This document shows positions 16,368-24,847 of a DNA stretch of 64,000 nucleotides, piece after piece. The position numbers were made by a program, and so were the translations under genes. Positions within the stretch are counted from its first letter, which is position 1; the number at the start of each line of letters is the position of its first letter. The DNA is from Leifsonia sp. Leaf264. Lineage in GTDB: Bacteria; Actinomycetota; Actinomycetes; Actinomycetales; Microbacteriaceae. The DNA is taken from the NCBI RefSeq assembly GCF_001422325.1, contig NZ_LMMR01000007.1:635834-699833 (forward strand), given 5' to 3'. The notes under the pieces are model-generated. The model was not told where the DNA came from. It made no database searches and saw nothing but the letters and a program-made list of their open reading frames with translations.

Positions 16368-17831
16368 TCACTCCCGCAATCGCCTCGTGAGCTGAGCGCT
16401 GGCTCTGATGCGCGATTGGAGGGCCGGTCGCCAGACCGGAGGCCCGAGCTCGGGTGGCGGCATGACCTGGGGACTGCCGCAGACCATGCGCACCTTCCAC
16501 CCGTCGCGGGTCTCGATGGTGCGGTGGTGGTACCAGCAGAGCAGAACGCCGTTGTCGACGTGAGTGCGGCGCTCCAGCTCCCAGGGGATGACGTGATGGG
16601 CTTCCGTGTAGACGGCGGCGAGGCCGCAGATGATGCAGCCGCCGTCACGGGCGGCGAGGGCGCGACGTTGGGCGCGGTTGAAGGTGCGCTCGGTGGTGCC
16701 GATGCGGTGGATCCTCCCGGACGTGCCGAGGGTGATCGGCTGGACGCCGTTGGCGCAGGCGTGCTGCTTCACGACGCTCATCGGAACGGGTTCGTCGACG
16801 CCGTCCATGTGGCCGACGCCGTGCCCACTGGCGTAGTCGTGGTCGAGGACGGTGACGATGATGGTCGGGGATGCGCCACCGAGGGTGGGCAGCTCGCCGC
16901 TGCGTCCGGCGAGGTCGAACACTGCCGCGAATGCATCGTGCAGGCGCTGCGCTCGGGTGCGCGGATCCCTCGGCAGCTCGGAGCCGCGGTCTTCCGGGTC
17001 GGCCCCCGAGCCTGCGGCACCCTCCCCATCCGTCGGGTTCTCGGGCCGGAACCGGAGCGACTGGCGCGGATTGGTCATCGATTCGGTGACGCGTCGAACC
17101 AGTCCGGCGACCTCGGGGAGGAGGAGCCCCGAGATCGGGATGAGGCCGTCTCTGGCTGGATGAAGGCGGACGCCGCGCGACTCGACGTCGCGGAAGCGAG
17201 GCTCTGCACCGTCGGGGTCGAGCACGGCCGCCCACACGGCGGCGTAGTCCTTGGTCTCGAAGACTGTCGCAGGGGGCGGCGCGGCACCGCCGGGTTCTGC
17301 GGGTTCGCCGAGGGCGGCGCAGACCAGCTCGTGTTCGGCCCGGCGGACGTTCTCGAGCATGTCGGTCGGCACCCCGATCGACGCCTTCGCCAGCATGCCG
17401 GTGATGATCTGGGCGTGATCGACGCCCAGGCGCCCGGTGTCGAACGCGACTCGCACCGACTCGAATTCAGCCGGAAGGATCTCGCCCCCCAACGATCCAC
17501 GGGGGTGGAGTCGACGGCCGAGCCTGATGCGGTCGCGGGCGGTCTCGGCGGAGACCCGGGCGACTCGCTCGATCAGCTCGGTGGCGCTCGCCGCCCCGCA
17601 CCGGCCGGCCAGGGAGTCCGTGCCGAGCCCGGGCCGGGATCCGTCGCCGACGGCTCCGGCCGCCACGACACGGAGAGCGTCCGACGCGCGTCCCATGTCT
17701 TCAGCCGCAGCGAGCAGGCCGATCATGTCGCGCTCTGAGGCAGCCCCTGACCCCAGCATCGCAGAAGCCTCGCCGAGGAGAGCGGCCGTGTGGGCGGCCG
17801 CCTCCTCGATGCGGGTGCGTAGCGATTCCAT
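16368..17831 (-). CDS. DUF222/HNH endonuclease domain protein (13E12 repeat family)
   Basis: This is a 487-residue protein with an N-terminal DUF222 region (about residues 1-300) and a C-terminal HNH nuclease domain: CIICG, then EAHHVIPWE and NGVLLCWYHHRTIE supply the Cys pair and catalytic His residues. The family is highly repeated in actinobacterial genomes and is often linked with mobile DNA, though no transposase or terminal repeat is seen here. It interrupts two sugar regulons on the opposite strand and is probably unrelated to them. Confidence 0.88.
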   Translation of the reverse strand: MESLRTRIEEAAAHTAALLGEASAMLGSGAASERDMIGLLAAAEDMGRASDALRVVAAGAVGDGSRPGLGTDSLAGRCGAASATELIERVARVSAETARDRIRLGRRLHPRGSLGGEILPAEFESVRVAFDTGRLGVDHAQIITGMLAKASIGVPTDMLENVRRAEHELVCAALGEPAEPGGAAPPPATVFETKDYAAVWAAVLDPDGAEPRFRDVESRGVRLHPARDGLIPISGLLLPEVAGLVRRVTESMTNPRQSLRFRPENPTDGEGAAGSGADPEDRGSELPRDPRTRAQRLHDAFAAVFDLAGRSGELPTLGGASPTIIVTVLDHDYASGHGVGHMDGVDEPVPMSVVKQHACANGVQPITLGTSGRIHRIGTTERTFNRAQRRALAARDGGCIICGLAAVYTEAHHVIPWELERRTHVDNGVLLCWYHHRTIETRDGWKVRMVCGSPQVMPPPELGPPVWRPALQSRIRASAQLTRRLRE

Positions 17832-17985
17832 ACCTTCACGATACGAACACCCACCGACACTCCAGTCCTGATATATGCAATCTGATCAGGAAATCTCATC
17901 CACAGTCTGTGTGTGGCCGATGGACCTCGCCATGCTGGGGAGGAGACCCACTCGCAGAGCTGACCCGGACGCAGTGATTCACGCT

Positions 17986-17999
17986 GGAAAACGTTTTCC
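17986..17999. promoter_or_regulatory. LacI-type operator upstream of the dehydrogenase-DUF6807 fusion gene
   Basis: GGAAAACGTTTTCC is a perfect 14-base palindrome. A TACTGT -10-like box follows at 18008-18013. It matches the pattern RGAAAACGNTTTCY seen twice next to the LacI gene at 27.3 kb, which is its most likely regulator. The 233-base region 17832-18064 shows nothing else clear. Confidence 0.7.
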
Positions 18000-18064
18000 G
18001 TCTCGGGTACTGTGGAGTCTGACGCTACAACCGCGAAAGAGTCAACGGCGACCCAGGGAGTTCG

Positions 18065-20224
18065 ATGAGCCAGACCTCGACGACACATGCGACCGACACG
18101 GGCGCTCCTGACGCCGTCGCCGCCGCCGCCGCATCCGTCGCTGCCGAGCACGTCGCAGGGAGCCCGCCCGCGACGATCGCCAAGCCGCGCGTGATCCTCG
18201 TCGGCGCGAACGGCTTCGGCGCCGTGCACCTGCGCAACCTCGAGCGCCTGCGCGACAGCGTCGAGCTGGTGGCCCTCGCGGACCCGCACCGCGGGCCTGC
18301 CGACGGTTTCGGCTCGGAGGTGCCGCTGCATCCGTCGCTCGACGATGCCCTGCGAGCGACGGAAGCAGCCGGCATCCGGGCCGATATCGTCATCGTCGCC
18401 ACCCCCATCGGCACCCACGCCGACCTCGCGGAGACAGCCATGCGGGCCGGGGCCGACGTCTACGTCGAGAAGCCGCCTGTCGCCAGCATGGCCGACTTCG
18501 AGCGGGTGCTGAGAGTTCAGGAGGAGACCGGGCGCGCCGTGCAGGTGGGCTTCCAGAGCCTGGGCTCGCACGCGCTCGACGCCATCGCCGCGCACGGTGC
18601 CGTCTGGTCTGTGGCCGCGCACGCGACCTGGCTGCGCGACCGCGCCTACTGGGGCCGTTCGCCGTGGGCCGGCAAGCGCGTCGTCGACGGCAGGCCGATG
18701 ATCGACGGCGTCGCCACCAACCCGCTCGCCCACGCCGTGGCCACGGCCCTGCGCATCGCCGGCGCCCGTCGGCGGGAGGATGTCGCGAGCGTCGAGGTCG
18801 AGCTCTACCGTGCGAACGACATCGAGGCCGACGACACCACCAGCCTGCGGGTGAGGCTCGCGAGCGGCGAGGTGGTGAGCGCAGCGCTCACGCTCTGCGC
18901 CGCCGAGCAGCACGATCCGGAGCTCTCGGTGCGCACCGATGCCGGTGAGTTGACGTTCTGGTACACCCGCGACGAGCTTGCGGGGGCGGATCCCGTTCCG
19001 GATGCCGTTGACGGAGCTGCGGCATCCGGCAGCGCAGCATCCGTCACGCACGGCCGCACCGACCTGTTCGAGAACCTGCTCGCCCACCGCGCGACTGGGC
19101 GCCCGCTGCTGTCGTCGCTCGTCGACGCCGGTGCCTATATGGAAGTGCTCGAGGCCATTCGTACGCACGAGGAACCCGTCGCCATCGACCCGGCCTTCAT
19201 CACCTGGCAGGGCGAGGGCGATGCCGCGCATCCGGTGGTCGACGACGTCGGCTGGTGGGTGCAGCGCACTGCCGCGGCCGGCGCGCTGTTCAGCGAGATG
19301 CACGTGCCCTGGGCCATCGAGGCACCGGCAGGTCGGCAGGAGCCCGTTGTGGTGAAAGCGCCGGCTGGAGCGGCATCCGCGGCCCCGATCGCCATCTGGA
19401 ACGACGGGACGACGGTCACTCCGACCTCGTCGCCGCGTCAGTTCCTGCATCCGATCATGACGCCGGCGGGCGTCGTCGTGAGCGACGCGCATCCCCGCGA
19501 TCACGACTGGCATCTCGGGCTCTCGCTCGGTCTCCAGCACGTCGATGGACTGAACTTCTGGGGCGGCCGCACCTATCTGCGCGGTGCCGGGTACCAGTGG
19601 CTCGACGATCACGGACGCGTCGAGGCTCGCGAGGTCGTCATCGGCGACGGATCGCTGCGCACGACGTGCGACTGGGTCGGACCGGATGCGGCGACGCGGC
19701 TGCGCGAGAGGTTCGAGGTGCGATTCGAGGCGCTGCCCTCCCCGGGCACGTCGGGTGCCCTCGGTGGCCCGGGTGCCTCCGGTCTCGTCGCCTTCGCGCT
19801 GTCGTTCGAGCTCGCGAACGTCACCGAGCGCGTCATCAGCCTGGGGAGTCCCGGCAGCAACGGTCGCTCGGGCGGTGGCTACGGCGGACTGAGCTGGCGG
19901 CTGCCGGCCGCCGCCGAGGTGCGGGTGCGCACCGATGCTGCCTCCGGGGAGGCCGCCTGTCACGGATCGGTGGCCCCGTGGATCGCGTGGAGCGCTGCCT
20001 TCGCCGACGGCACGGCCACGGTCGCTCTCGCCGGAGCCGACGAGGTCACCCGGGCGGATCCGTGGTTCGTGCGCGTCGCCGACTATCCGGGCATCGGCTC
20101 GGCTCTCGCCTGGGACGCCGAGGTGGTCCTGCAGCCGGGCGAATTCGTCGCGCGCAGCTTCCGCGGGCTCATCGCCGACGGGGCACTCGCCGACGATCGC
20201 GTCGCCGAGCTGCTGCGCCCGTGA
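18065..20224 (+). CDS. Fused Gfo/Idh/MocA dehydrogenase - DUF6807 protein
   Basis: This is a 719-residue two-domain protein. Residues about 40-400 form a Gfo/Idh/MocA dehydrogenase (VILVGANGFGAVHLRN for the nucleotide, YVEKPPV as EKP motif). Residues about 430-715 match DUF6807, with PRDHDWHLGL, LNFWGGRTYL (near residue 497) and SLGSPGSNGRSGGGYGG, the same blocks as the stand-alone protein at 14.7 kb. The fusion shows that the two activities work on successive steps. A 30-residue Ala-rich low-complexity N-terminus has no clear role. An M24-like gene overlaps its stop by 4 bases. A perfect LacI-type palindrome precedes it. Confidence 0.88.
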   Translation: MSQTSTTHATDTGAPDAVAAAAASVAAEHVAGSPPATIAKPRVILVGANGFGAVHLRNLERLRDSVELVALADPHRGPADGFGSEVPLHPSLDDALRATEAAGIRADIVIVATPIGTHADLAETAMRAGADVYVEKPPVASMADFERVLRVQEETGRAVQVGFQSLGSHALDAIAAHGAVWSVAAHATWLRDRAYWGRSPWAGKRVVDGRPMIDGVATNPLAHAVATALRIAGARRREDVASVEVELYRANDIEADDTTSLRVRLASGEVVSAALTLCAAEQHDPELSVRTDAGELTFWYTRDELAGADPVPDAVDGAAASGSAASVTHGRTDLFENLLAHRATGRPLLSSLVDAGAYMEVLEAIRTHEEPVAIDPAFITWQGEGDAAHPVVDDVGWWVQRTAAAGALFSEMHVPWAIEAPAGRQEPVVVKAPAGAASAAPIAIWNDGTTVTPTSSPRQFLHPIMTPAGVVVSDAHPRDHDWHLGLSLGLQHVDGLNFWGGRTYLRGAGYQWLDDHGRVEAREVVIGDGSLRTTCDWVGPDAATRLRERFEVRFEALPSPGTSGALGGPGASGLVAFALSFELANVTERVISLGSPGSNGRSGGGYGGLSWRLPAAAEVRVRTDAASGEAACHGSVAPWIAWSAAFADGTATVALAGADEVTRADPWFVRVADYPGIGSALAWDAEVVLQPGEFVARSFRGLIADGALADDRVAELLRP

Positions 20225-21303
20225 GTCTCGGCGACGACGGGAGCGAACTCGCCGTCAAGCACGATCGCGTGCGTGCAATCCTGCAGGAGCGCGGTGCCGC
20301 CAGCGTGCTGCTCGAGTCGCACGCCGCCGTGGCCTGGCTGCTCGGGGGCGCTCGTGTTCACGTGAGCCTGGCGGCGCCGCCGATCGTGGCCGTGCGCGTC
20401 GATGCGGCATCCGTCACGGTCTTCGCCACGTCCAATGAAGCTCATCGGCTGCGTGCGGAGGAACTGCCGGCCGGCGTCGCGCTCGTCGAGCGCGACTGGT
20501 TCGAGGCCGTGTCGTTCGCGCCGGCGACTGAGGGTTCGGATGCCGCCCTGCGCGAGCACGAGGTCGAGGTCGAGCTGCGGGCGGCGCGGCGGGCGCTGCT
20601 CCCCGTGGAGCAGCAGCGCTACCGGGAGCTCGGCGCCGATGCGGCCGTGGCGCTCGGCGACGTGCTGCGGGCGGCCAGGCCCGCCGACACCGAGCGCTCC
20701 GTCGCGGCTCGCCTCGCCGCTCGGCTGATCGAGGTCGGTGCCGATCCGGTGGTGCTGCTGGTCGCCGGGGCGTCGCGGCTGGCGGAGCGGCATCCGTTGC
20801 CGACCGATGCCGCCATCGGACGTCGCGCCATGGCCGTGGTCTGCGCTCGCCGGCACGGGCTGATCGCGAACGTCACCCGGTGGGTGCGGTTCGGGGCGGC
20901 GTCCCCGTCGGAGCTCGACGCCGAGAGGCGCATCCTCGAGGTGGAGGCCGACGGCTTCGACGCGCTGCGGCGCCGCACGGGACTCGCCGACGTGCTGAAT
21001 GCGGTCACCGCGGCGTACCCGGCGCACGGCTTCGCGACGGACGAGTGGCTGCGCCACCACCAGGGCGGCGCAGCCGGCTACCACGGACGCGACCCGAGGT
21101 TGGCACCCGGCGTCGACGGGTCGATCGAACTCGGCCAGGCGTTCGCGCTCAACCCGAGTGCGCCGGGCGTGAAGGTCGAGGACACCGTGCTGCTGGCTCC
21201 GGATGCCGCCGGCGGAGTCGCGATCGAGGTGTTGACGTGCGACCCGGCGTGGCCGACGATCGCGGTGCGCGGAGTCGAGCGCCCGGTGACGCTGGAGCGC
21301 TGA
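20221..21303 (+). CDS. M24 peptidase-like protein, probably without metal site
   Basis: This is a 360-residue protein with a creatinase-like N-terminal domain and an M24 'pita-bread' C-terminal domain, recognisable from EWLRHHQGGAAGYHGRDPR and GVKVEDTVLL. The usual Asp-Asp metal ligands are not visible: the place where they belong reads VVCARRHGLIANVTRW, and the Glu in the late EP motif is replaced (FALNPS). It may therefore be a catalytically altered or inactive M24 homologue. The GTG start overlaps the fusion gene's stop (GTGA), so its role is tied to that sugar pathway, but it is unknown. Confidence 0.75.
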   Translation: MSLGDDGSELAVKHDRVRAILQERGAASVLLESHAAVAWLLGGARVHVSLAAPPIVAVRVDAASVTVFATSNEAHRLRAEELPAGVALVERDWFEAVSFAPATEGSDAALREHEVEVELRAARRALLPVEQQRYRELGADAAVALGDVLRAARPADTERSVAARLAARLIEVGADPVVLLVAGASRLAERHPLPTDAAIGRRAMAVVCARRHGLIANVTRWVRFGAASPSELDAERRILEVEADGFDALRRRTGLADVLNAVTAAYPAHGFATDEWLRHHQGGAAGYHGRDPRLAPGVDGSIELGQAFALNPSAPGVKVEDTVLLAPDAAGGVAIEVLTCDPAWPTIAVRGVERPVTLER

Positions 21304-21360
21304 GCGGGCTGCGCCCGTCCAGTTGCCTCTCGCTGCGCGCCCGGGCCTCTGCCGGCGGGG

Positions 21361-22863
21361 TCAGCCGGCGGCCAGCAGCAGGGTGCCGTCGACGCGACGG
21401 GGCGCCGCGGCGAGGTTCGCGTCGCGCAGCGGTGCGGGAAGGAGCGCATCCGGGGCGTCCTGGAAGGCGATCGGGCGCAGGAACCGGCGGATGGCGCTGG
21501 CTCCGACCGAGGTGTGCAGTGAGGTCGTGGCCGGCCAGGGTCCGCCGTGGTGCTGCGACCAGGTGACGGCGACGCCGGTCGGCCAGCCCGCGAACAGCAC
21601 ACGACCCGCCACCTGCGAGAGTCGCTCGACGAGGGATGCCACCTCCTCGCCGGGCTCGGAGTGCAGCGTCGCGGTCAGGGATCCGCCGAGGGCGCCGAGA
21701 GCCGCGAACAGCTCGGCCTCGTCGGCGTATTCGACCAGCAGCGTCACCGGACCGAAGCACTCCTCGAGGAGAGTGTCGGGGCGGGTGGCGACGGCGCGCG
21801 CATCGGTGCGGAGCACGACGGGCTGCGGAGCATCGGTGTCGGAGTCGATCGCGCCGACCACGATCGTCACCGAGTCGTCGGCGGCGAGGGCGGCGAGGCC
21901 GACGGGGAACGCCGACGCGATGCGGTCGGTCAGCAGGCGCCCTGTCGTCGCCGGGCCGACGGCGGCCGCGAGGTCGTCGGCGAAGGCCGTTCCCGTCGGC
22001 ACGAACACGACGCCGGGCTTGGTGCAGAACTGCCCGGATCCCAGCGTGAACGACCCGGCGAGTCCCGTCGCCAGGGAGCCGCCGCGTGCTGCGATGGCGG
22101 CCGCCGTGATGACGACGGGATTGATCGAGCCCAGCTCGCCGTAAAAGGGGATGGGGTCGGGTCGGCCGGAGGCGAGGTCGAACAACGCCCGCCCGCCCGA
22201 GAGCGATCCGGTGAAGCCCGCTGCGGCGATCGCCGGATGCTGCACCAGCGCGTTGCCGGCCTCGCGGCCGACGACCAGGGCGAAGATGCCGTCGGGCGCG
22301 CCGGCCGTGGTGAGGGCATCCGTCACGATCTCGGCTGTGCGGACGGAGAGCCGCGGATGACCCGAGTGGGCCTTCACGATCACGGGGCATCCCGCCGCCA
22401 GGGCCGACGCCGTGTCGCCGCCGGCCACCGAGAACGCGAACGGGAAGTTCGACGCCGAGTAGACGGCGACGGGCCCGACCGCCGTGAGCATGCGGCGGAT
22501 CTCCGGGCGTGGAGGCGTGGCGGAGGCATCCGCGTGGTCGACGGTGATCTCGCGCCAGGCTCCGTCGTCGACGACAGTGGCGAACAGGCGCAGCTGCTCG
22601 GTCGTGCGGGCGACCTCGCCGGTGAGTCGTACCGTGCCGAGGTGGGTCTCCTCGTCGGCGATCGCGACGAGTTCGGCGGCGTTCGCATCGAGCGCGTCGG
22701 CGACGGCACGCAGCCAGCCGGCACAATCGGCGTCGGCTGAAGCACGTACCAGCGGTGCTGCAGCCGCGGCCGCAGCAGCAACAGCGTCGAGAGTGGCGGC
22801 ATCCGTCGACGCGGATGGCGACGAAGCGGACGCGTGCGCGGTGAGGACAGCGGAGTCGGTCAT
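21361..22863 (-). CDS. 2-oxoglutarate semialdehyde dehydrogenase (aldehyde dehydrogenase family)
   Basis: This is a 500-residue NAD(P)-dependent aldehyde dehydrogenase. The cofactor region is SASNFPFAFSVAGGD, catalytic Glu243 lies in YGELGSINP and nucleophile Cys280 in GSGQFCTKPG, a form typical of the ketoglutarate semialdehyde dehydrogenase branch. It should oxidise 2,5-dioxopentanoate, the product of KdgD two genes upstream, to 2-oxoglutarate. It is the last gene of a five-gene operon with 4-base overlaps throughout. The N-terminus has a low-complexity Ala/Ser stretch. Confidence 0.85.
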   Translation of the reverse strand: MTDSAVLTAHASASSPSASTDAATLDAVAAAAAAAAPLVRASADADCAGWLRAVADALDANAAELVAIADEETHLGTVRLTGEVARTTEQLRLFATVVDDGAWREITVDHADASATPPRPEIRRMLTAVGPVAVYSASNFPFAFSVAGGDTASALAAGCPVIVKAHSGHPRLSVRTAEIVTDALTTAGAPDGIFALVVGREAGNALVQHPAIAAAGFTGSLSGGRALFDLASGRPDPIPFYGELGSINPVVITAAAIAARGGSLATGLAGSFTLGSGQFCTKPGVVFVPTGTAFADDLAAAVGPATTGRLLTDRIASAFPVGLAALAADDSVTIVVGAIDSDTDAPQPVVLRTDARAVATRPDTLLEECFGPVTLLVEYADEAELFAALGALGGSLTATLHSEPGEEVASLVERLSQVAGRVLFAGWPTGVAVTWSQHHGGPWPATTSLHTSVGASAIRRFLRPIAFQDAPDALLPAPLRDANLAAAPRRVDGTLLLAAG

Positions 22864-23951
22864 GAGGTGAAGCCTTCCGTGAAGAGGAGCCCGAGGCCGG
22901 GGGAGCCGGTCTGGGTGAGGCGGGAGTTCGCGATGCGCACGGGGCTCGGTCCGCTGAGCGCGCCGAGTTCGCCGAAGCCGGCGTCCTCCACGTCTTCGAC
23001 CATCACGGCGCCGGCCGCAGCGTCGCCGTCGAGGGTGAGCGCCAGCTGCCCCGAGAGCTCGGGCAGCAGGTGCGGATGGAGTGGAACGCCGTGATCGCGC
23101 GCGATGGCGGCGATGCGGCGGAACGGCGTGATGCCGCCGACCCGCACGATGTTGGGCTGCACCACGCCGGCCGCACCGCTCTGCAGGAACTCCTCGAAGC
23201 GCTGCCGGGTGTGCAGGTTCTCGCCGACGGCGATCGGCACGGCCGTGCGCTCGGCGAGGGCGATGTGTCCGGGCAGGTCCTCGGCGCGGAGCGGCTCCTC
23301 GATCCACGCGGGGTCGAAGGCCTCGAGCTCCCGCATGGCCGCGGTCGCGCGCTCGAGGTCCCAGCGCTGGTTCGCGTCGATCATCAGGCGGCGGTCGTCG
23401 CCGAGCAGCGCGCGTACGGCGCGCACCCGCTCCACGTCTTCGGCCACGGAGGGCCGGCCCACCTTGATCTTCACGGCGTCGTGGCCGGCATCGATCCAGC
23501 GCTGCACCTGGGCGAGGAGCTCGTCGGTGGAGTAGTGCAGGTTCACTCCGCTGCCGTAGACCTCGACACTCTGTCGACGGATGCCGATCTCATCGGCGAT
23601 CGAGCATCCGTTCGCCCGAGCGCGCGCGTCCCAGAGGGCGAGGTCGAGTCCGGCGATGGCGATGGTCGTGAGCCCGCCGCCGCCGGCCTCGTGGAGGTGC
23701 TCCCACACGCTCTGCCAGATCGCCTCGGGGTCGCCGTCGCGCCCGATGGCCGTGCGCCAGATGTCGTGCTGCAGCAGGGCGAGCACGGCCTCGGCACCGA
23801 TCGTCGGCGTCCAGCTGAAGCCGAACCCGACAGCGCCGTCGTCGAGCTCGACCCGGGTGGGCAGCACTGCCACGCTGGTGACGTCGGCGCCCCACGGCCG
23901 GCGCAGCGGGATGCGAACCAGTCGTGACTCGAGTGAACTGACGCGGCTCAC
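22860..23951 (-). CDS. Mandelate racemase/muconate lactonizing enzyme family sugar acid dehydratase
   Basis: This is a 363-residue enolase-superfamily protein. The barrel shows the KxK pair (VKIKVGRP), metal ligands in MIDANQRWD, WIEEPL and VGENLHT, and the C-terminal His in PLHPHLLPE. Family members dehydrate aldonic or aldaric acids. Next to KdgD, glucarate- or galactarate-type dehydration to 5-dehydro-4-deoxyglucarate is likely. The residue normally Asp in the His-Asp dyad region reads Asn (VVQPNIVRVGG), which is unusual. The GTG start overlaps the KdgD stop. Confidence 0.85.
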   Translation of the reverse strand: MSRVSSLESRLVRIPLRRPWGADVTSVAVLPTRVELDDGAVGFGFSWTPTIGAEAVLALLQHDIWRTAIGRDGDPEAIWQSVWEHLHEAGGGGLTTIAIAGLDLALWDARARANGCSIADEIGIRRQSVEVYGSGVNLHYSTDELLAQVQRWIDAGHDAVKIKVGRPSVAEDVERVRAVRALLGDDRRLMIDANQRWDLERATAAMRELEAFDPAWIEEPLRAEDLPGHIALAERTAVPIAVGENLHTRQRFEEFLQSGAAGVVQPNIVRVGGITPFRRIAAIARDHGVPLHPHLLPELSGQLALTLDGDAAAGAVMVEDVEDAGFGELGALSGPSPVRIANSRLTQTGSPGLGLLFTEGFTS

Positions 23952-24847
23952 AGCAGTGCGCGCCCGGCCTCGATGATCGCCGTGAGGCGTTGCTCCTGCT
24001 CGGTGCTCGGGTCGACGAGTGGCGCCCGCACCGATCCGACGGGGAGCCCGCCGAGACGGAGGCCGGCCTTCACGAGCGAGACGCCGAATCCCGGGGTCTC
24101 GTCGCGCAGGTCGACGAGCGGGCTGTAGAAGCCGTCGAGGAGGGCGAGGCGGCGCGCTTCGTCGCCGTCGACGTACGCCCGGTAGTAGGCGTTGGCGATC
24201 TCGGGCACGAAGGCGAAGGCCGCCGACGAGTAGAGCGGGATGCCGAGGCCGCGGTAGGCGCCCTGCGAGAGTTCGGCCGTCAGCAGGCCGTTGAAGAACC
24301 TGAAGTCGTCGCGACCCGTGGCGGCGACGGCCCGCACGATCTGCAGGGCGACCCCGACGTCGCCGGTGCCGTCCTTGAAGCCGATCACGCGGCTGTCGGC
24401 GGCGAGGTGCGCGACGGTGGCCGGTGCGTACTGGGCCGAACCGCGGTGGTAGATGATCACGGGGAGATCGGATGCCTCGGCGATGGCCTCGACATAGGCG
24501 ATCAGTCCGTTCTGGGTGCCCGAGACGAGGTAGGGCGGCAGCACGAGCAGGGCCTCGGCGCCAGCATCCTTCGCCGCGCGACCCGCCTCCAGGGCGTGGC
24601 CGAGCGCTCCGCCGCTGCCGGCGACCACGGGTACGGCCCCGCCCACCTGCTCGACCGTCGTCGACACCACCGTGGCGACCTCGCTCAGCGAGAGGGCGTG
24701 GTACTCGCCGGTGCCGCAGGCCGGGAAGACTCCGCCGGCGCCGTGCCGCACGCCGGTCGCCACGTGTTCGGCGAGAACGCCGGTGTCGACGCGGCCCCGG
24801 CCGTCGAAGGGGGTGACGGGGAAGAACAGGATTCCGTCGAAGTTCAT
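23948..24847 (-). CDS. kdgD: 5-dehydro-4-deoxyglucarate dehydratase KdgD
   Basis: This is a 299-residue class I aldolase-fold enzyme (dihydrodipicolinate synthase family). It dehydrates and decarboxylates 5-dehydro-4-deoxyglucarate to 2,5-dioxopentanoate. The KdgD-type sequence is clear: ILFFPVTPFD, ACGTGEYHALS, LLVLPPYLVSGTQ, Tyr133 in VIIYHRG, and Schiff-base Lys158 in GFKDGTGD, then PLYSSAAFAFVP. The flanking dehydratase and aldehyde dehydrogenase supply the steps before and after. Overlaps of 4 bases on both sides couple its translation to its neighbours. Confidence 0.88.
   Translation of the reverse strand: MNFDGILFFPVTPFDGRGRVDTGVLAEHVATGVRHGAGGVFPACGTGEYHALSLSEVATVVSTTVEQVGGAVPVVAGSGGALGHALEAGRAAKDAGAEALLVLPPYLVSGTQNGLIAYVEAIAEASDLPVIIYHRGSAQYAPATVAHLAADSRVIGFKDGTGDVGVALQIVRAVAATGRDDFRFFNGLLTAELSQGAYRGLGIPLYSSAAFAFVPEIANAYYRAYVDGDEARRLALLDGFYSPLVDLRDETPGFGVSLVKAGLRLGGLPVGSVRAPLVDPSTEQEQRLTAIIEAGRALL

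Noticed and set aside
16368..17831. Intact mobile element around the DUF222/HNH gene
   Set aside because: No terminal inverted repeats, target duplication, transposase or integrase could be seen. The gene family is common in these genomes outside mobile elements.
20221..21303. Active Xaa-Pro aminopeptidase
   Set aside because: The metal-binding Asp pair and a late Glu do not appear to be present, so peptidase activity should not be assumed.
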